A stretch of DNA of 51,235 nucleotides from Bacteriovorax stolpii (GTDB lineage Bacteria; Bdellovibrionota; UBA1018): assembly GCA_945860415.1 (NCBI GenBank), contig CAMAQA010000010.1, positions 1 through 51,235 on the forward strand, in the 5' to 3' direction. The stretch's first letter is position 1; every line of letters begins with the position of its first letter. Position numbers and translations under genes: made by a program. Under the pieces are notes generated by a model, which saw only the letters and a program-made list of their open reading frames with translations, searched no databases and was not told the origin of the DNA. Below, in pieces: positions 15,779 to 25,262 of this stretch.

Positions 15779-17425
15779 TTACAGTGACTTCGACGCACGA
15801 ACTGCCGGAGCCGTCTTCAAGAACTGGAGATTCTTATTGTTTTCCTCCGCGTAGCGGAGTCCCCAGTCACTCTTGAAAAGCAGCACCGGAAACCCGTCGC
15901 GGTCCTCGAGGCAACGCGAGTCTTCACGCCGCTCGAAGTAGTCCGGATCCAGCCCCGGGCCGGCCACCCAGCGCGCATGCAGGTAAGGAAGCTTTTCGAT
16001 TCGGACGTCGACGGCATATTCGGCCTTCAGTCGATGCTGCAGCACTTCAAACTGAAGCGCACCGACGGCGCCGAGCACCGGATCCTTGTCCAGCAGTCCG
16101 CGCTGGCGATAGACCTGCACGACGCCCTCCTCCGAAAGCTGATCGAGCCCTTTTTTGAGCTGCTTGCGCTTCATCGGATCCAGGATCATGACGCTTGCAA
16201 AATGTTCCGGCGAGAAGCGCGGCACTCCGTCGAACTCGAAGCTGCCCTTCTCGCAGAGCGTATCGCCGATCCGAAGATCTCCGGACGTATCCAGCAGTCC
16301 GACGATGTCTCCCGGCCAGGCTTCATCGACGATCACACGCTCCTGCCCAAAGAAGTTCAGGGGCTTCGACAGGCGCACGTTTTTTTCCAGACGGGCGTGC
16401 CTGACGTCCATTCCGCGCGCGAACTTTCCAGAGACGACGCGCATGAAGGCCACGCGGTCGCGATGCTGCGGGTCCATGTTTGCCTGGATCTTGAAGATAA
16501 ATCCGGAGAACGCGTTTTTTACCGGATCAATTTCGGCTTCACCGGCCCTGCGCGAGCCTGGAGCCGGAGCCAGTTCGAGGAACCGCTCGAGGAATCGCTG
16601 CACGCCGAAGTTGTTCATCGCGGAGCCGAAAAATACCGGCGAAAGCTGCCCGTGAAGGACTCGCTCCAGGTCAAACGCATCCCCGGCCACTTCGACCAGT
16701 TCGAGCTCGGCCTGAAGTGTCTCGCGAAGGTACGTCGCCTCTTCGAGGTCGTGTCGTGGACCAGCGATCATTTCGAGAAGCTGAGGATCATCGAGTCCGG
16801 CCACCTTCTTTGGCAGCAGGCGTCCCTTGACGTTGGCCTCGCCCTCCGTCTGGTACACGAGCATCTCTCCGTTCTGCCGGTCGTAGACGCCGCGAAAGCG
16901 ATCACCCGATCCAACCGGCCAAACCATGGGGCATGAACGGATGCCGAGCACCTTTTCGAGTTCATCCAGGAGGTCGAGCGGGTCACGCGACGGACGGTCC
17001 ATCTTGTTGATGAAGGTGAAGATGGGAATGCCGCGCATGCGGCACACTTCGAAGAGCTTTCGGGTCTGCGGCTCGACGCCTTTGGCGGCATCAATCAGCA
17101 TGACGGCGGCGTCGGCGGCCGTCAGCGTCCGGTAGGTGTCTTCCGAGAAGTCCTTGTGGCCTGGAGTATCGAGTAGGTTGACCTGGTGGCCTTCATATTC
17201 AAACTGAAGCACGCTCGACGAAATCGAGATGCCGCGCTGCTTTTCAATCTCCATCCAGTCGGAGGTCGTATTGCGCTGGTTGGCCTTGGCCTTGACGGCG
17301 CCGGCCAGATGGATCGCTCCACCGTAAAGCAGCAGCTTTTCGGTCAACGTGGTCTTGCCGGCGTCCGGGTGCGAAATGATCGCAAAGGTGCGGCGACGTT
17401 TTACTTCGGTCTCGAGATCAGCCAT
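15779..17425 (-). CDS. prfC: Peptide chain release factor 3
   Basis: A GTPase of about 548 residues that recycles RF1/RF2 from the ribosome. G1 is SHPDAGKTTLTEKLL, switch II is LLDTPGHKDFSEDTYR, and the NKMD box is FINKMDRPSRDPLDLLDELE. SDWMEIEKQRGISISSSV is the RF3-specific switch I region that separates it from EF-G. The C-terminal domain has GAVGALQFEVLQHRL. The ATG at 17425 gives the conserved MADLE start; an in-frame TTG lies two codons earlier. Confidence 0.96.
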   Translation of the reverse strand: MADLETEVKRRRTFAIISHPDAGKTTLTEKLLLYGGAIHLAGAVKAKANQRNTTSDWMEIEKQRGISISSSVLQFEYEGHQVNLLDTPGHKDFSEDTYRTLTAADAAVMLIDAAKGVEPQTRKLFEVCRMRGIPIFTFINKMDRPSRDPLDLLDELEKVLGIRSCPMVWPVGSGDRFRGVYDRQNGEMLVYQTEGEANVKGRLLPKKVAGLDDPQLLEMIAGPRHDLEEATYLRETLQAELELVEVAGDAFDLERVLHGQLSPVFFGSAMNNFGVQRFLERFLELAPAPGSRRAGEAEIDPVKNAFSGFIFKIQANMDPQHRDRVAFMRVVSGKFARGMDVRHARLEKNVRLSKPLNFFGQERVIVDEAWPGDIVGLLDTSGDLRIGDTLCEKGSFEFDGVPRFSPEHFASVMILDPMKRKQLKKGLDQLSEEGVVQVYRQRGLLDKDPVLGAVGALQFEVLQHRLKAEYAVDVRIEKLPYLHARWVAGPGLDPDYFERREDSRCLEDRDGFPVLLFKSDWGLRYAEENNKNLQFLKTAPAVRASKSL

Positions 17426-17457
17426 TTGCAAAATCGGATAGCACAGATTGCGGGCAT

Positions 17458-18000
17458 TTAGGCCAGATTATGGTCGCGAACACTCTGTCCCTCGTACCAG
17501 AGCGTTCCTGAGAAGGGAGTTCCGGCCAGCACCTTCGGCAAAAACAGACGGTCGCCCTCCCAGAGGTTCAACTCCAGCAGCCGTTCAGCGGGAATCCAGT
17601 GAAGCGAGCCCTCGTCACTGAATCGCGCTCCCTCCGGAATCCTCTCGGACTCTTCCGGCGCGAGCTGGGCAGTCATGACCGTACACCACCAGTCTTCGGC
17701 CCGGTGCGCCTTGAAATTCGGAAACTGAAGCATTCCTAGCCAGCGATAGCGATCCGGGGCAACCAGGAGCCCGGCCTCCTCGGAAATCTCGCGCGAGGCC
17801 GCCTGCCAGGGCGATTCCTCCAGCTCGAACTTGCCGCCGAGGCCATTCCACTTTCCGGAATGGTAGTCTCCCTCGCGGCCCTGACGATGCATCATCAGCA
17901 CGTCGCGCCCACCGCCCAAGCATTCGCGAAACAGGTAGACGAGGCATGCGGGAATGATCTTCCTGTCACCCGTTTCAAACGGATTTCGCGACGCGCTCAC
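17458..18000 (-). CDS. Nudix hydrolase, MutT-like
   Basis: A 180-residue enzyme with a complete Nudix box: GGKFELEESPWQAASREI then SEEAGLL, fitting G-x5-E-x7-REUxEExGU. LGGKFELEE and an N-terminal strand (PACLVYLFREC) fit 8-oxo-dGTP diphosphatase-like members, but the substrate is not certain. A C-terminal extension (FLPKVLAGTPFSGTLWYEG) matches the tail seen in YtkD/MTH1-like members. It ends 32 bases before prfC and starts five bases after the acyl-CoA ligase stop, suggesting co-transcription. Confidence 0.86.
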   Translation of the reverse strand: MSASRNPFETGDRKIIPACLVYLFRECLGGGRDVLMMHRQGREGDYHSGKWNGLGGKFELEESPWQAASREISEEAGLLVAPDRYRWLGMLQFPNFKAHRAEDWWCTVMTAQLAPEESERIPEGARFSDEGSLHWIPAERLLELNLWEGDRLFLPKVLAGTPFSGTLWYEGQSVRDHNLA

Positions 18001-18005
18001 AGGAT

Positions 18006-19826
18006 TCAGTCCGAATACATCTGATCAATCAGGTCCTTGTAACGAGTCTCAATGACGTTACGCTTCATCTTGAGAGTGGGCGTCATCTCTCCGGCTTCGA
18101 TGGAAAACTCAGCGGCGAGGATAGTGACCTTCTTCACCTGCTCATAGTTGGCAAGCTCGCTGTTGACCTGGTCCACATGGCCCTTCACGGCCTTCAGAAC
18201 CTCGGAATCGCGAACCACGCGCCCATCATCAGCGCCCGGGCGATTCTTCAGTTCCACCAGAGTGCCCTCGCCCAGGGTGACCAGAGCCGAGATGAACTTG
18301 CGGTTGTCGCCAACGAGGCAGACCTGGCTCACCATGGCGTGCACCTTGATCTTTTCCTCGATGGGCAGCGGAGCGATCATCTTGCCGCCGGATGTCTTCA
18401 TGATTTCCTTCTTGCGACCCCGGATCTTGACGAGCCCCCGCGGAGTGATTTCCGCCAGATCTCCCGTCTGGAGCCAGCCTCCCTCGGTGAAGGTGGCCTT
18501 CGTGTTCTCCAGATCCTTGTAATAACCCAGGAACACGTGACGCCCGCGCGTGAGCATCTCGCCGTCGTCGGCGATCTTGAACTCCATGCCTGGAACGGGC
18601 TTTCCGACGGTGCCGGCGCTATCCACTCCCGGTTCGGTCATGCAGACCACGCCCGTCGTTTCGGTCTGTCCGTAATCCTCCAGGATTTCGAGACCGATCG
18701 AGCGGAACCAGCGAGACACATGAGCCGGCAGGGCAGCAGCGCCGGAAGCCAAGGTCAGCGCCTGTCCGAGGCCAAGAGCTTTCCGCACCTTCGAGAGCAC
18801 CAGCTTGTCGGCAAGCTTCAGCTGAGCAAGATCGAGAATCGGCAGAGGACGTCCGGAGAGCTGGATACCGGCGCAACGCGCGCCCGTGGTCAGCGCCCAC
18901 TCCGCGAGCTTGCGGCGCGGAGGAGGGGCCTTGTCGAGCTTGGTCATGACGCCTTCGACCATCTTTTCCCAGAGTCGCGGAACCGAAAGCAGCAGCGTGG
19001 GCTCGACTTCCGGAAGTTCCGAGGCAACCTTCTCGAACTTGGTGGCAAATGACACCTGGTACTGCATCGTGATGCCCACGCCGATGTTCTGGAGCTTTTC
19101 GGCGATGTGGCAAAGCGGCAGGAACGAAAACAGGCGACCCGACTGCGGAAGGCGCCAATAATCACGCACGCGATCCGAAGTGTACGTCATGTTGTCATGC
19201 GAAAGCAGTGCGCCCTTCGGATTTCCGGTCGTACCGGAAGTGTAGATCATGAATCCCGGGGCGTTCGGATCGATCACTCCGAGCATCTGCTCCATCGTGC
19301 GCGCTTTGCCTGACTCGGCGATGCGACGACCTTCCGAAATGGCCGCCTCGTAGCTGACTGCCTTGGCAGAGATCGAGCAGTCGCCGTCGAAGACCAGGAT
19401 CATCTCGATGCCTTCAGGAAGGGCCACTCCCTTGTCACTGACGAACTTGTTGAAATACTCCGCGTTCTGGACAGACAGGACGCGCGACTCCGTGTGATTC
19501 AGGATGTACAGGATGTCCTTCGGCGTGCTGTTCGGATAAAGGCCGGCGGACTTCGCACCGAGCAGCAGCATGGCGAGATCCGCGTGCACCCACTCGGGAG
19601 AGTTGTACGCGAAGATCGTTCCGATATCGTCCTTGCCGAATCCCTTGGACTCGAGGAACAGCGCGAGGTGATACACGCGATCGCAGTATTCACGAGCAGT
19701 CAGCACGCGCCACTGGTCGCCCTTCTTATAGCCCTGGGCGGGTGACGTCGGCCTGGAGTCGGCCCACTCCTTGAGGCGATGCAGGACGGTCGGACCGGGC
19801 TTCACGCGGCTCGAATCAGCGGACAT
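18006..19826 (-). CDS. Long-chain fatty acid--CoA ligase (AMP-forming)
   Basis: A 606-residue member of the adenylate-forming superfamily that activates fatty acids as acyl-AMP and acyl-CoA. The AMP-binding P-loop is IYTSGTTGNPKGALLSHDN, the A5 motif is EDYGQTETTG, then GWLQTGDLAEI and the hinge KIRGRKKEIMKTSGGKMIAP. The conserved C-terminal lysine region is LKMKRNVIETRYKDLID. The length and insertion pattern match FadD15/ACSL-type long-chain ligases. Probably peripheral membrane. It opens a likely unit with the Nudix hydrolase. Confidence 0.94.
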   Translation of the reverse strand: MSADSSRVKPGPTVLHRLKEWADSRPTSPAQGYKKGDQWRVLTAREYCDRVYHLALFLESKGFGKDDIGTIFAYNSPEWVHADLAMLLLGAKSAGLYPNSTPKDILYILNHTESRVLSVQNAEYFNKFVSDKGVALPEGIEMILVFDGDCSISAKAVSYEAAISEGRRIAESGKARTMEQMLGVIDPNAPGFMIYTSGTTGNPKGALLSHDNMTYTSDRVRDYWRLPQSGRLFSFLPLCHIAEKLQNIGVGITMQYQVSFATKFEKVASELPEVEPTLLLSVPRLWEKMVEGVMTKLDKAPPPRRKLAEWALTTGARCAGIQLSGRPLPILDLAQLKLADKLVLSKVRKALGLGQALTLASGAAALPAHVSRWFRSIGLEILEDYGQTETTGVVCMTEPGVDSAGTVGKPVPGMEFKIADDGEMLTRGRHVFLGYYKDLENTKATFTEGGWLQTGDLAEITPRGLVKIRGRKKEIMKTSGGKMIAPLPIEEKIKVHAMVSQVCLVGDNRKFISALVTLGEGTLVELKNRPGADDGRVVRDSEVLKAVKGHVDQVNSELANYEQVKKVTILAAEFSIEAGEMTPTLKMKRNVIETRYKDLIDQMYSD

Positions 19827-19846
19827 GCGAAGATCTCCTTGGATCT

Positions 19847-21745
19847 TCAGTGTGCGCTAAAAAGCGAAAATTCCAACGGTAAACTCTGGCCCGCAGGTAC
19901 ACGGGATACAGAAGCAACCTGCGCCTTGCGATCACTTTTTGACACCATTCTCGCGGCTTCGATGCGTTCGTCGAAAATGTGCCGCGCATAGATCTGGAGG
20001 TACCAGTAGTAATTGCGGCTGATGAGCGAAACATACTCGCGCGTCTCACGGAACGGAATCAGGTCGACGAAGAGCACCGGATCCTCGACCTGATAGCGCC
20101 GCTTCCAGTCGTCGACGCGTTCTGGTCCCGCATTGTATCCGGCAAGAGCATGATCCACCTTGCCCCCGAATCGATTCACGAGCTGCTTGAAGTACTTCAC
20201 GCCCAGTCGCACGTTAGTGCGACCATCGAGAAGCTCACGCTTGGTGACCCGGTCCAGCCTGCTGGCCGTCGCCGGCATGAGCTGCATCAGGCCCAGCGCT
20301 CCGGCGGGCGACCGTGCCGAGCTCACGAACCCGCTCTCCTGTCGGATCAGTGCCGCAAGGATGTACGGATCCAGGCCACCACCTGCAAAAGTGTACAGGA
20401 TGTGGCGATGCTCCTTGGTGAGCGGAAAAAAAAGCGACAACGTCTGGCGAGATAGCACTGAAGGATGGTCGCGCATCAGCGAGCTCAGCGTCCGGAACGT
20501 GCCGATGGCATTGAAATTCCGGTTCTGGAGAACGGCAAGGTACAGGCGGGCCTCGGGCTCTGCCTTGTCCATCATCTCTTCCAGCTGCTCAAAGAGGCTG
20601 CGGGTATATTCGGTGGCTCCCTGCTCCTGGAGGGTCTCCAGCGCACGAATCCGGTCATTCCACTTCGAGCCCAGGGCCACGCTTTCGAGCCGGACCACCG
20701 GCTCCGGAAGATGCAGGTTCTGGGCGGAGTTGAACGCCTTTTTTCCGCTCAGCAACAGCGAATGGTAATGGATCGGAAATTCGCGGGTCAGCCTGGCCTT
20801 GGCCTGCTCGAATCCGAGCATGTCTCCCCGACTTCGGGCAGACCTCGCACGCCAGTAGAGCGACCTCGAAAAGTAGTCATTGCTCCGGTCCTGCGAGAGC
20901 TGCTCGAGCCATTTCTCAGCCCTGGACCACTCGCCCTTGGCGATCAGCAGGAGCGAGAGGCGGTACTTCGAACGACTGCTCCATTCCGAATCCGACTTGC
21001 AGGAGGCGGCATGCTCGTGAAGCTGGAGCACCAGCGTCCGCGCCTCATCGAGTGGAAGAAACTCTTCCGCCTTCTGGGCCATCATCGTGTTCAACGGAAC
21101 AGCATCGCAGGGGGCCAGGGCCGTCACCGCCCCTGCCGCCTTGGACAGGGCTGCTGAATTCGGGATCCGGCGCAGCGCCTGGTTGATCGCACTCTCGCTG
21201 CTGGAAAGGAGCTCATCGGTATTGCCGGCAATCAGTGCGGCATGGGCCCGGTCGGCCTCCTCCTTGCCCGCGCGCACCTTGCGCCTGGCCTTTCCACGAA
21301 TGTCGGTCTCTACCGGAGCCTTCGCTTCCGCCAGATCTTGGTCTCGGCAAAACACGCTCCGTGAGGCCGGATTGCGGCACTGGTCGAGCCAGGCCTGCTG
21401 TTCGGCAGCGCTTATCTTCTTTTTTCGGAACAGCACGTACTTTCCCGCTGCAATCCGAAGCTGGGTCCGTGTCGCGAAATCCAGGAACTGGAGGCCGGTG
21501 ACGCGGCCATTCGAAACGGCGCTGAGCAGGAGCTCGTCCACGGTCGCCGATGTTCCGCCTGCGGAGGACGCCCCTGCGGCGCCCGACCCGGCGGATGCCA
21601 CTCGGACCTGCCCGTTGACGCGGACGGTGACCGGAACCACCTCGTCACTGATCACGGGCTTGCTCCACGCCGGAGCCGCGAGAGCCAGGCTGATTCCGGC
21701 TGCGGCACTGTAAAAACTGAGACTCGAAGACTTCATCCGTGACAT
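19847..21745 (-). CDS. Soluble lytic transglycosylase, SLT family 1
   Basis: About 632 residues. A signal peptide (SFYSAAAGISLALAAPAWS) is followed by a long alpha-helical, TPR-like doughnut region typical of Slt70-type enzymes, and then the catalytic domain. The catalytic Glu is in ALIRQESGFVSSARSP (about residue 470). GALGLMQLMPATASRLD, LGVKYFKQLVNRFGG and ALAGYNAGPERVDDW complete the motifs. It cleaves peptidoglycan to 1,6-anhydro-muropeptides in the periplasm. I favour the ATG at 21745 because AGGAG lies ten bases upstream; the open frame extends to 21811. Confidence 0.92.
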   Translation of the reverse strand: MSRMKSSSLSFYSAAAGISLALAAPAWSKPVISDEVVPVTVRVNGQVRVASAGSGAAGASSAGGTSATVDELLLSAVSNGRVTGLQFLDFATRTQLRIAAGKYVLFRKKKISAAEQQAWLDQCRNPASRSVFCRDQDLAEAKAPVETDIRGKARRKVRAGKEEADRAHAALIAGNTDELLSSSESAINQALRRIPNSAALSKAAGAVTALAPCDAVPLNTMMAQKAEEFLPLDEARTLVLQLHEHAASCKSDSEWSSRSKYRLSLLLIAKGEWSRAEKWLEQLSQDRSNDYFSRSLYWRARSARSRGDMLGFEQAKARLTREFPIHYHSLLLSGKKAFNSAQNLHLPEPVVRLESVALGSKWNDRIRALETLQEQGATEYTRSLFEQLEEMMDKAEPEARLYLAVLQNRNFNAIGTFRTLSSLMRDHPSVLSRQTLSLFFPLTKEHRHILYTFAGGGLDPYILAALIRQESGFVSSARSPAGALGLMQLMPATASRLDRVTKRELLDGRTNVRLGVKYFKQLVNRFGGKVDHALAGYNAGPERVDDWKRRYQVEDPVLFVDLIPFRETREYVSLISRNYYWYLQIYARHIFDERIEAARMVSKSDRKAQVASVSRVPAGQSLPLEFSLFSAH

Positions 21746-21894
21746 CTTCAAAACCGCTCCTGCAACAAGGGTATAGAAAGGCCCGAGAACCCTCAATGCG
21801 GATCTGGACAAGCTCCCGGCGTCGGAAGCTTGACGGTCTCCCGCGCGAGGTGTTAGCCAGTTTGCTCGTCAAATTTTTCTGAAAGGACTTGAAC

Positions 21895-22041
21895 ATGGCC
21901 AAGAGACTGAGCACGAAGCATCGCAAGCGCCGCCGCGACCAGGCAACCGCCTACGCCAAGGGTGAAGCCCCGAAGGACCACAAGGTGGCCGTCGAGCGCA
22001 GCAAGCGCGCGCTGAAGAAAAAAGCCTACCGCATGGCTTGA
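21895..22041 (+). CDS. 48-residue strongly basic protein
   Basis: ATG at 21895 after a GAAAGGACTTGAAC ribosome site opens a 48-codon gene ending in TGA at 22041. The product begins MAKRLSTKHRKRRRDQ and ends KRALKKKAYRMA: nearly half its residues are Lys, Arg or His. Codon choice is like neighbouring genes, and a very strong terminator follows 20 bases later. It resembles small nucleic-acid or ribosome-associated proteins in composition only; I cannot name a family. Confidence 0.7.
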   Translation: MAKRLSTKHRKRRRDQATAYAKGEAPKDHKVAVERSKRALKKKAYRMA

Positions 22042-22060
22042 TCGTTTCGAGAATCGAAGC

Positions 22061-22104
22061 AAAAAGGCCGGAAGGGGCTCTCCCCTTCCGGCCTTTTGAT
22101 TTTT
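22061..22104. terminator. Strong bidirectional intrinsic terminator
   Basis: A perfect 16-bp stem: AAAAGGCCGGAAGGGG at 22062-22077 with its exact complement at 22082-22097 around a CTCT loop. The plus-strand transcript leaves the stem with UUUU-G-A-UUUUU, and the minus strand also ends in a U-run from the A-tract at 22061-22065. It separates the small basic protein gene from the convergent Grx4 gene. Confidence 0.93.
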
Positions 22105-22147
22105 CAGGCATCGAGCCCCTGGTCTCGGAGCCCAGGGCCCCCGGAGA

Positions 22148-22474
22148 TCAGGCCTTCACGGCTGCCGAGACGATCGGCTGGAGCTCGCCGCGCTCGAACA
22201 TTTCACTCACGATGTCGCAGCCACCGACAAACTTTCCGCCGATGAAGATCTGCGGAACGGTCGGCCATTGGCTGTAGTCTTCGAGCGCCTCCCACATCGG
22301 GTCATCTGACAGGACGTCAAATCCGCCCAGCTTCGAGGCACCCGCGGCCTTCAGGACCTGCACGGCGCGCGCGGAAAATCCGCACATCGGAAAATCCGGG
22401 GTTCCTTTCATGAAGATCATGACGGGGTTGGACTGGACGAGCTTTTCAATTTCGGGACGAAGCGGGTGCGACAT
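22148..22474 (-). CDS. grxD: Monothiol glutaredoxin Grx4
   Basis: A 108-residue monothiol glutaredoxin with the CGFS motif at residues 31-34 (PMCGFSARAV), WPTVPQIFI and GGCDIVSEMF. Grx4 proteins carry a [2Fe-2S] cluster as homodimers or as heterodimers with BolA and deliver clusters to apoproteins. AAGGAGAG stands before the ATG at 22474. The bolA-like gene lies 20 bases upstream on the same strand, so both partners are encoded together. The longer open frame to 22999 is not coding. Confidence 0.94.
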   Translation of the reverse strand: MSHPLRPEIEKLVQSNPVMIFMKGTPDFPMCGFSARAVQVLKAAGASKLGGFDVLSDDPMWEALEDYSQWPTVPQIFIGGKFVGGCDIVSEMFERGELQPIVSAAVKA

Positions 22475-22494
22475 GGTTCTCTCCTTGTTCTGGC

Positions 22495-22746
22495 TTACTG
22501 TTGCGGCGCCTGAGAAGGCGCATAAGTCTTGATGGTCAGCGCATGGACGACGCCCGAGTCGATCTCGGCGTGCATGTGCTTCATGACCATCCGGTGCTGC
22601 TCGATCATCATCTTGCCCTCGAAGGCGGGCGAAATGATGACGGCCTGCCAGTGATCCTGGGTTCCGGTCATGTCCGTCACCTGGGCGCGGGTTCCCGGAG
22701 CAAGCGACTCGAGTCGGTTCTTGAGCTGTTCTACGGTCAAAGTCAT
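22495..22746 (-). CDS. bolA: BolA-family protein, Grx4 partner
   Basis: An 83-residue protein with the compact BolA fold pattern: DHWQAVIISPAFEGK, then QHRMVMKHMHAEIDSG, VHALTIKTY. Several histidines available as cluster ligands are present. It is followed after 20 bases by grxD; BolA-Grx4 complexes act in iron-sulfur cluster transfer and iron sensing. It is closer in length and sequence to IbaG/YrbA-type members than to E. coli BolA. Its start is divergent from lon, 79 bases away. Confidence 0.88.
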   Translation of the reverse strand: MTLTVEQLKNRLESLAPGTRAQVTDMTGTQDHWQAVIISPAFEGKMMIEQHRMVMKHMHAEIDSGVVHALTIKTYAPSQAPQQ

Positions 22747-22825
22747 GCGCCTCGTCTAGCACGCCTGCGGCGCCGGGGCAATTTGACCCTGTGCCGTCGG
22801 CCTGTTCCTTGCTCCTCCCTCGGGG

Positions 22826-25222
22826 ATGAGGTTCATGGCACCCGAGCAAGAGGATCAATCGCAAGGAGCCCGGCAGAGCATCCCGTCGGAGCTTCCTGTC
22901 CTTCCGATCCGAAATGCCGTGATCTTTCCCGGCATTTCCATGCCCCTGGTGGTCGGTCGCACCAGGAGCATCCTGGCCGTGGAGGAAAGCGAGAGGCACC
23001 AGCAGCTCCTGCTGATCGTGGCGCAGAAGACCATCACCACCGGAGACCCCGAGCCCGAAGACCTCTATCGTACCGGAACACTCTGCAAGCTTGAGAGTTC
23101 CACCCCGAGCGATTCGGGCGGTCGCCAGATCGTCGTGACCGGAATCGCGCGCTACCGCGTCCTGGACTACTCACGCGCGATGGACGGGTCGCTCCGTGCT
23201 CGCGGCGAGTGGGTCGCCGACCAGTTCGGTCCGGACATGAAACGGCAGGAGGCCCTGTTCGAGACACTGCGTGGTCTTGCCGAAGAAATTCTGGAGATGA
23301 TGCCCGGAGCGACCGAAGGCCTGGTCCGGCTCATCGACAAGATCGATGACCCCACCTACCTGACCCATGTCGCTGCTGCATACCTGAACCTGAGCCTCTC
23401 GCAGAAGCAGGAGCTTCTCGAGAACCCCATGCTGATTCCAAGGATGGAGAAGCTCATCGAATTCATGAGCAAGGAACGCGATGTCCTGGGCATCCAGCGA
23501 GAGATCCGCGACAAGATGAGCGAACGCCTGAACAAGGCGCAGCGAGAAGCCCTGCTTCGCGAGCAGCTCCGCACGATTCGATCCGAGCTCGGCGAGGATG
23601 CAGGCGAAGAAGTCAGCGACGAGATTGCCGAAAAGATCCGCAAAGCCCGACTTCCCGAAGAACAGGCGCGGCAGGCGGAGGACGAGCTTCGCCGGCTCAG
23701 GCAGCTTCCACCCGCGTCGGCGGAATACCATGTCGTTCGCACCTACCTCGAATGGCTGGCATCGATGCCCTGGCACACCATCACCCAGGACAATCTCGAT
23801 CTCGATCGAGCACGCAAGATCCTGGATGAGGATCATTCCGGACTGGAGAGCGTGAAAAAGCGAATCCTGCAGTTCCTCGCCGTCGCGAAGCTGAAGAACG
23901 ACCTGAGCGGCCCCATCCTCTGCCTGGTCGGGCCACCCGGCGTCGGCAAGACCTCGCTGGGGCAGTCGATTGCACGAACGATCGAACGAAAGTTCATCCG
24001 GACATCACTTGGTGGAGTCCGGGATGAAGCCGAAATTCGAGGGCATCGACGCACCTACGTCGGGGCGATGCCCGGACGGATCGTCCAGAGCATCAAGCGG
24101 GCAGGAAGCCGAAATCCCGTCATGATGCTCGATGAGATCGACAAGCTGCGCGCCGACTTCCAGGGCGATCCCTCAGCTGCGCTGCTCGAGGTGCTGGATC
24201 CGGAACAGAACAAGACCTTCGTCGACCACTACCTCGACGTGCCCTTCGACCTTTCCCAGGTCTTCTTCATCTGCACGGCCAACGTGGTCGACACGATTCC
24301 TCCGCCGCTGCGAGACCGAATGGAGATGATCGAAGTCAACGGCTACACGAACGCCGAGAAGCTTGCGATCGCCAAGGAACACCTGTTTCGGAAGCAGCTC
24401 GAGGCCCACGGCCTGAAGAGCGGACAGATCATCATTCCCGACGAAACCTGGAACGAGCTCATCATCGAGTACACCCGCGAGGCGGGCGTGCGCGAACTCC
24501 AGCGCAAGATCGCAGCCCTCCTTCGTGCCTGCGCCGAACGCTGGGTGCGCGAACGTCCTACCCAGTCCATGCTGGTGAAGCCCGAGATGCTGCGCGAACT
24601 GCTCGGGCCGCAGCGATTCTTTCCCGAAGTCGCCGGAAGGTCGCTGCGTCCTGGAGTTGCCACCGGCCTTGCGTGGACCCCGCACGGTGGAGATATCCTG
24701 TTCATCGAGGCAACCCAGATGCCCGGCAAGGGGCAGCTCGTGCTCACCGGACAGCTGGGCGACATCATGAAGGAATCTGCGCAGATCGCGCTCAGTCTTG
24801 CGCGTTCGAGCGTGATTCCGATTCCTTTCGATTTCTCGCAGCGGGATATCCACATCCACGTTCCTGCAGGAGGGATCCCGAAGGACGGACCCTCGGCGGG
24901 AGTGACATTGGTCTCGGCCCTGGTCTCTCTCTTGCGAAACCAGCCGGTTGATCCGGAAATTGGAATGACGGGTGAGATCACCCTTCGCGGAGTGGTCATG
25001 CCGGTGGGCGGCATCAAGGAAAAGATCCTGGCAGCACACCGGGCCGGACTGAAACGAATTTTGATTCCACGGAAGAACGAACAGGACCTGCAGGACATTC
25101 CGAAGGAAATCCTCGGCGAGCTGCGGATCGAGCTGATCGACACTATCGACCAGGTGATCGGAAAGGCGCTGCTGCCGGCGATGCCGCGAATGGAAGACAC
25201 CGGGCAGCCCAGCGTCGCCTGA
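22826..25222 (+). CDS. lon: ATP-dependent protease Lon
   Basis: A 798-residue Lon protease of usual length. The N-terminal LON domain starts at LPVLPIRNAVIFPG. Walker A is GPPGVGKT at 369-376, Walker B MMLDEIDK at 433-440. The proteolytic dyad is Ser690 (PKDGPSAG) and Lys733 (GGIKEKILAAHRAG). It degrades misfolded and regulatory proteins in the cytosol. The start could also be the ATG three codons later (22835). It is divergent from the bolA-grxD unit. Confidence 0.97.
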   Translation: MRFMAPEQEDQSQGARQSIPSELPVLPIRNAVIFPGISMPLVVGRTRSILAVEESERHQQLLLIVAQKTITTGDPEPEDLYRTGTLCKLESSTPSDSGGRQIVVTGIARYRVLDYSRAMDGSLRARGEWVADQFGPDMKRQEALFETLRGLAEEILEMMPGATEGLVRLIDKIDDPTYLTHVAAAYLNLSLSQKQELLENPMLIPRMEKLIEFMSKERDVLGIQREIRDKMSERLNKAQREALLREQLRTIRSELGEDAGEEVSDEIAEKIRKARLPEEQARQAEDELRRLRQLPPASAEYHVVRTYLEWLASMPWHTITQDNLDLDRARKILDEDHSGLESVKKRILQFLAVAKLKNDLSGPILCLVGPPGVGKTSLGQSIARTIERKFIRTSLGGVRDEAEIRGHRRTYVGAMPGRIVQSIKRAGSRNPVMMLDEIDKLRADFQGDPSAALLEVLDPEQNKTFVDHYLDVPFDLSQVFFICTANVVDTIPPPLRDRMEMIEVNGYTNAEKLAIAKEHLFRKQLEAHGLKSGQIIIPDETWNELIIEYTREAGVRELQRKIAALLRACAERWVRERPTQSMLVKPEMLRELLGPQRFFPEVAGRSLRPGVATGLAWTPHGGDILFIEATQMPGKGQLVLTGQLGDIMKESAQIALSLARSSVIPIPFDFSQRDIHIHVPAGGIPKDGPSAGVTLVSALVSLLRNQPVDPEIGMTGEITLRGVVMPVGGIKEKILAAHRAGLKRILIPRKNEQDLQDIPKEILGELRIELIDTIDQVIGKALLPAMPRMEDTGQPSVA

Positions 25223-25262
25223 CGGCCTGGAAGCTCGCACCCGCGTTGCAGCATCCTGTCCC

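Noticed and set aside
22475-22999. Long N-terminal extension of the Grx4 frame
   Set aside because: Grx4 proteins begin near MSHPLRPEIE, where AAGGAGAG precedes the ATG at 22474; the extension overlaps bolA and the lon start antisense.
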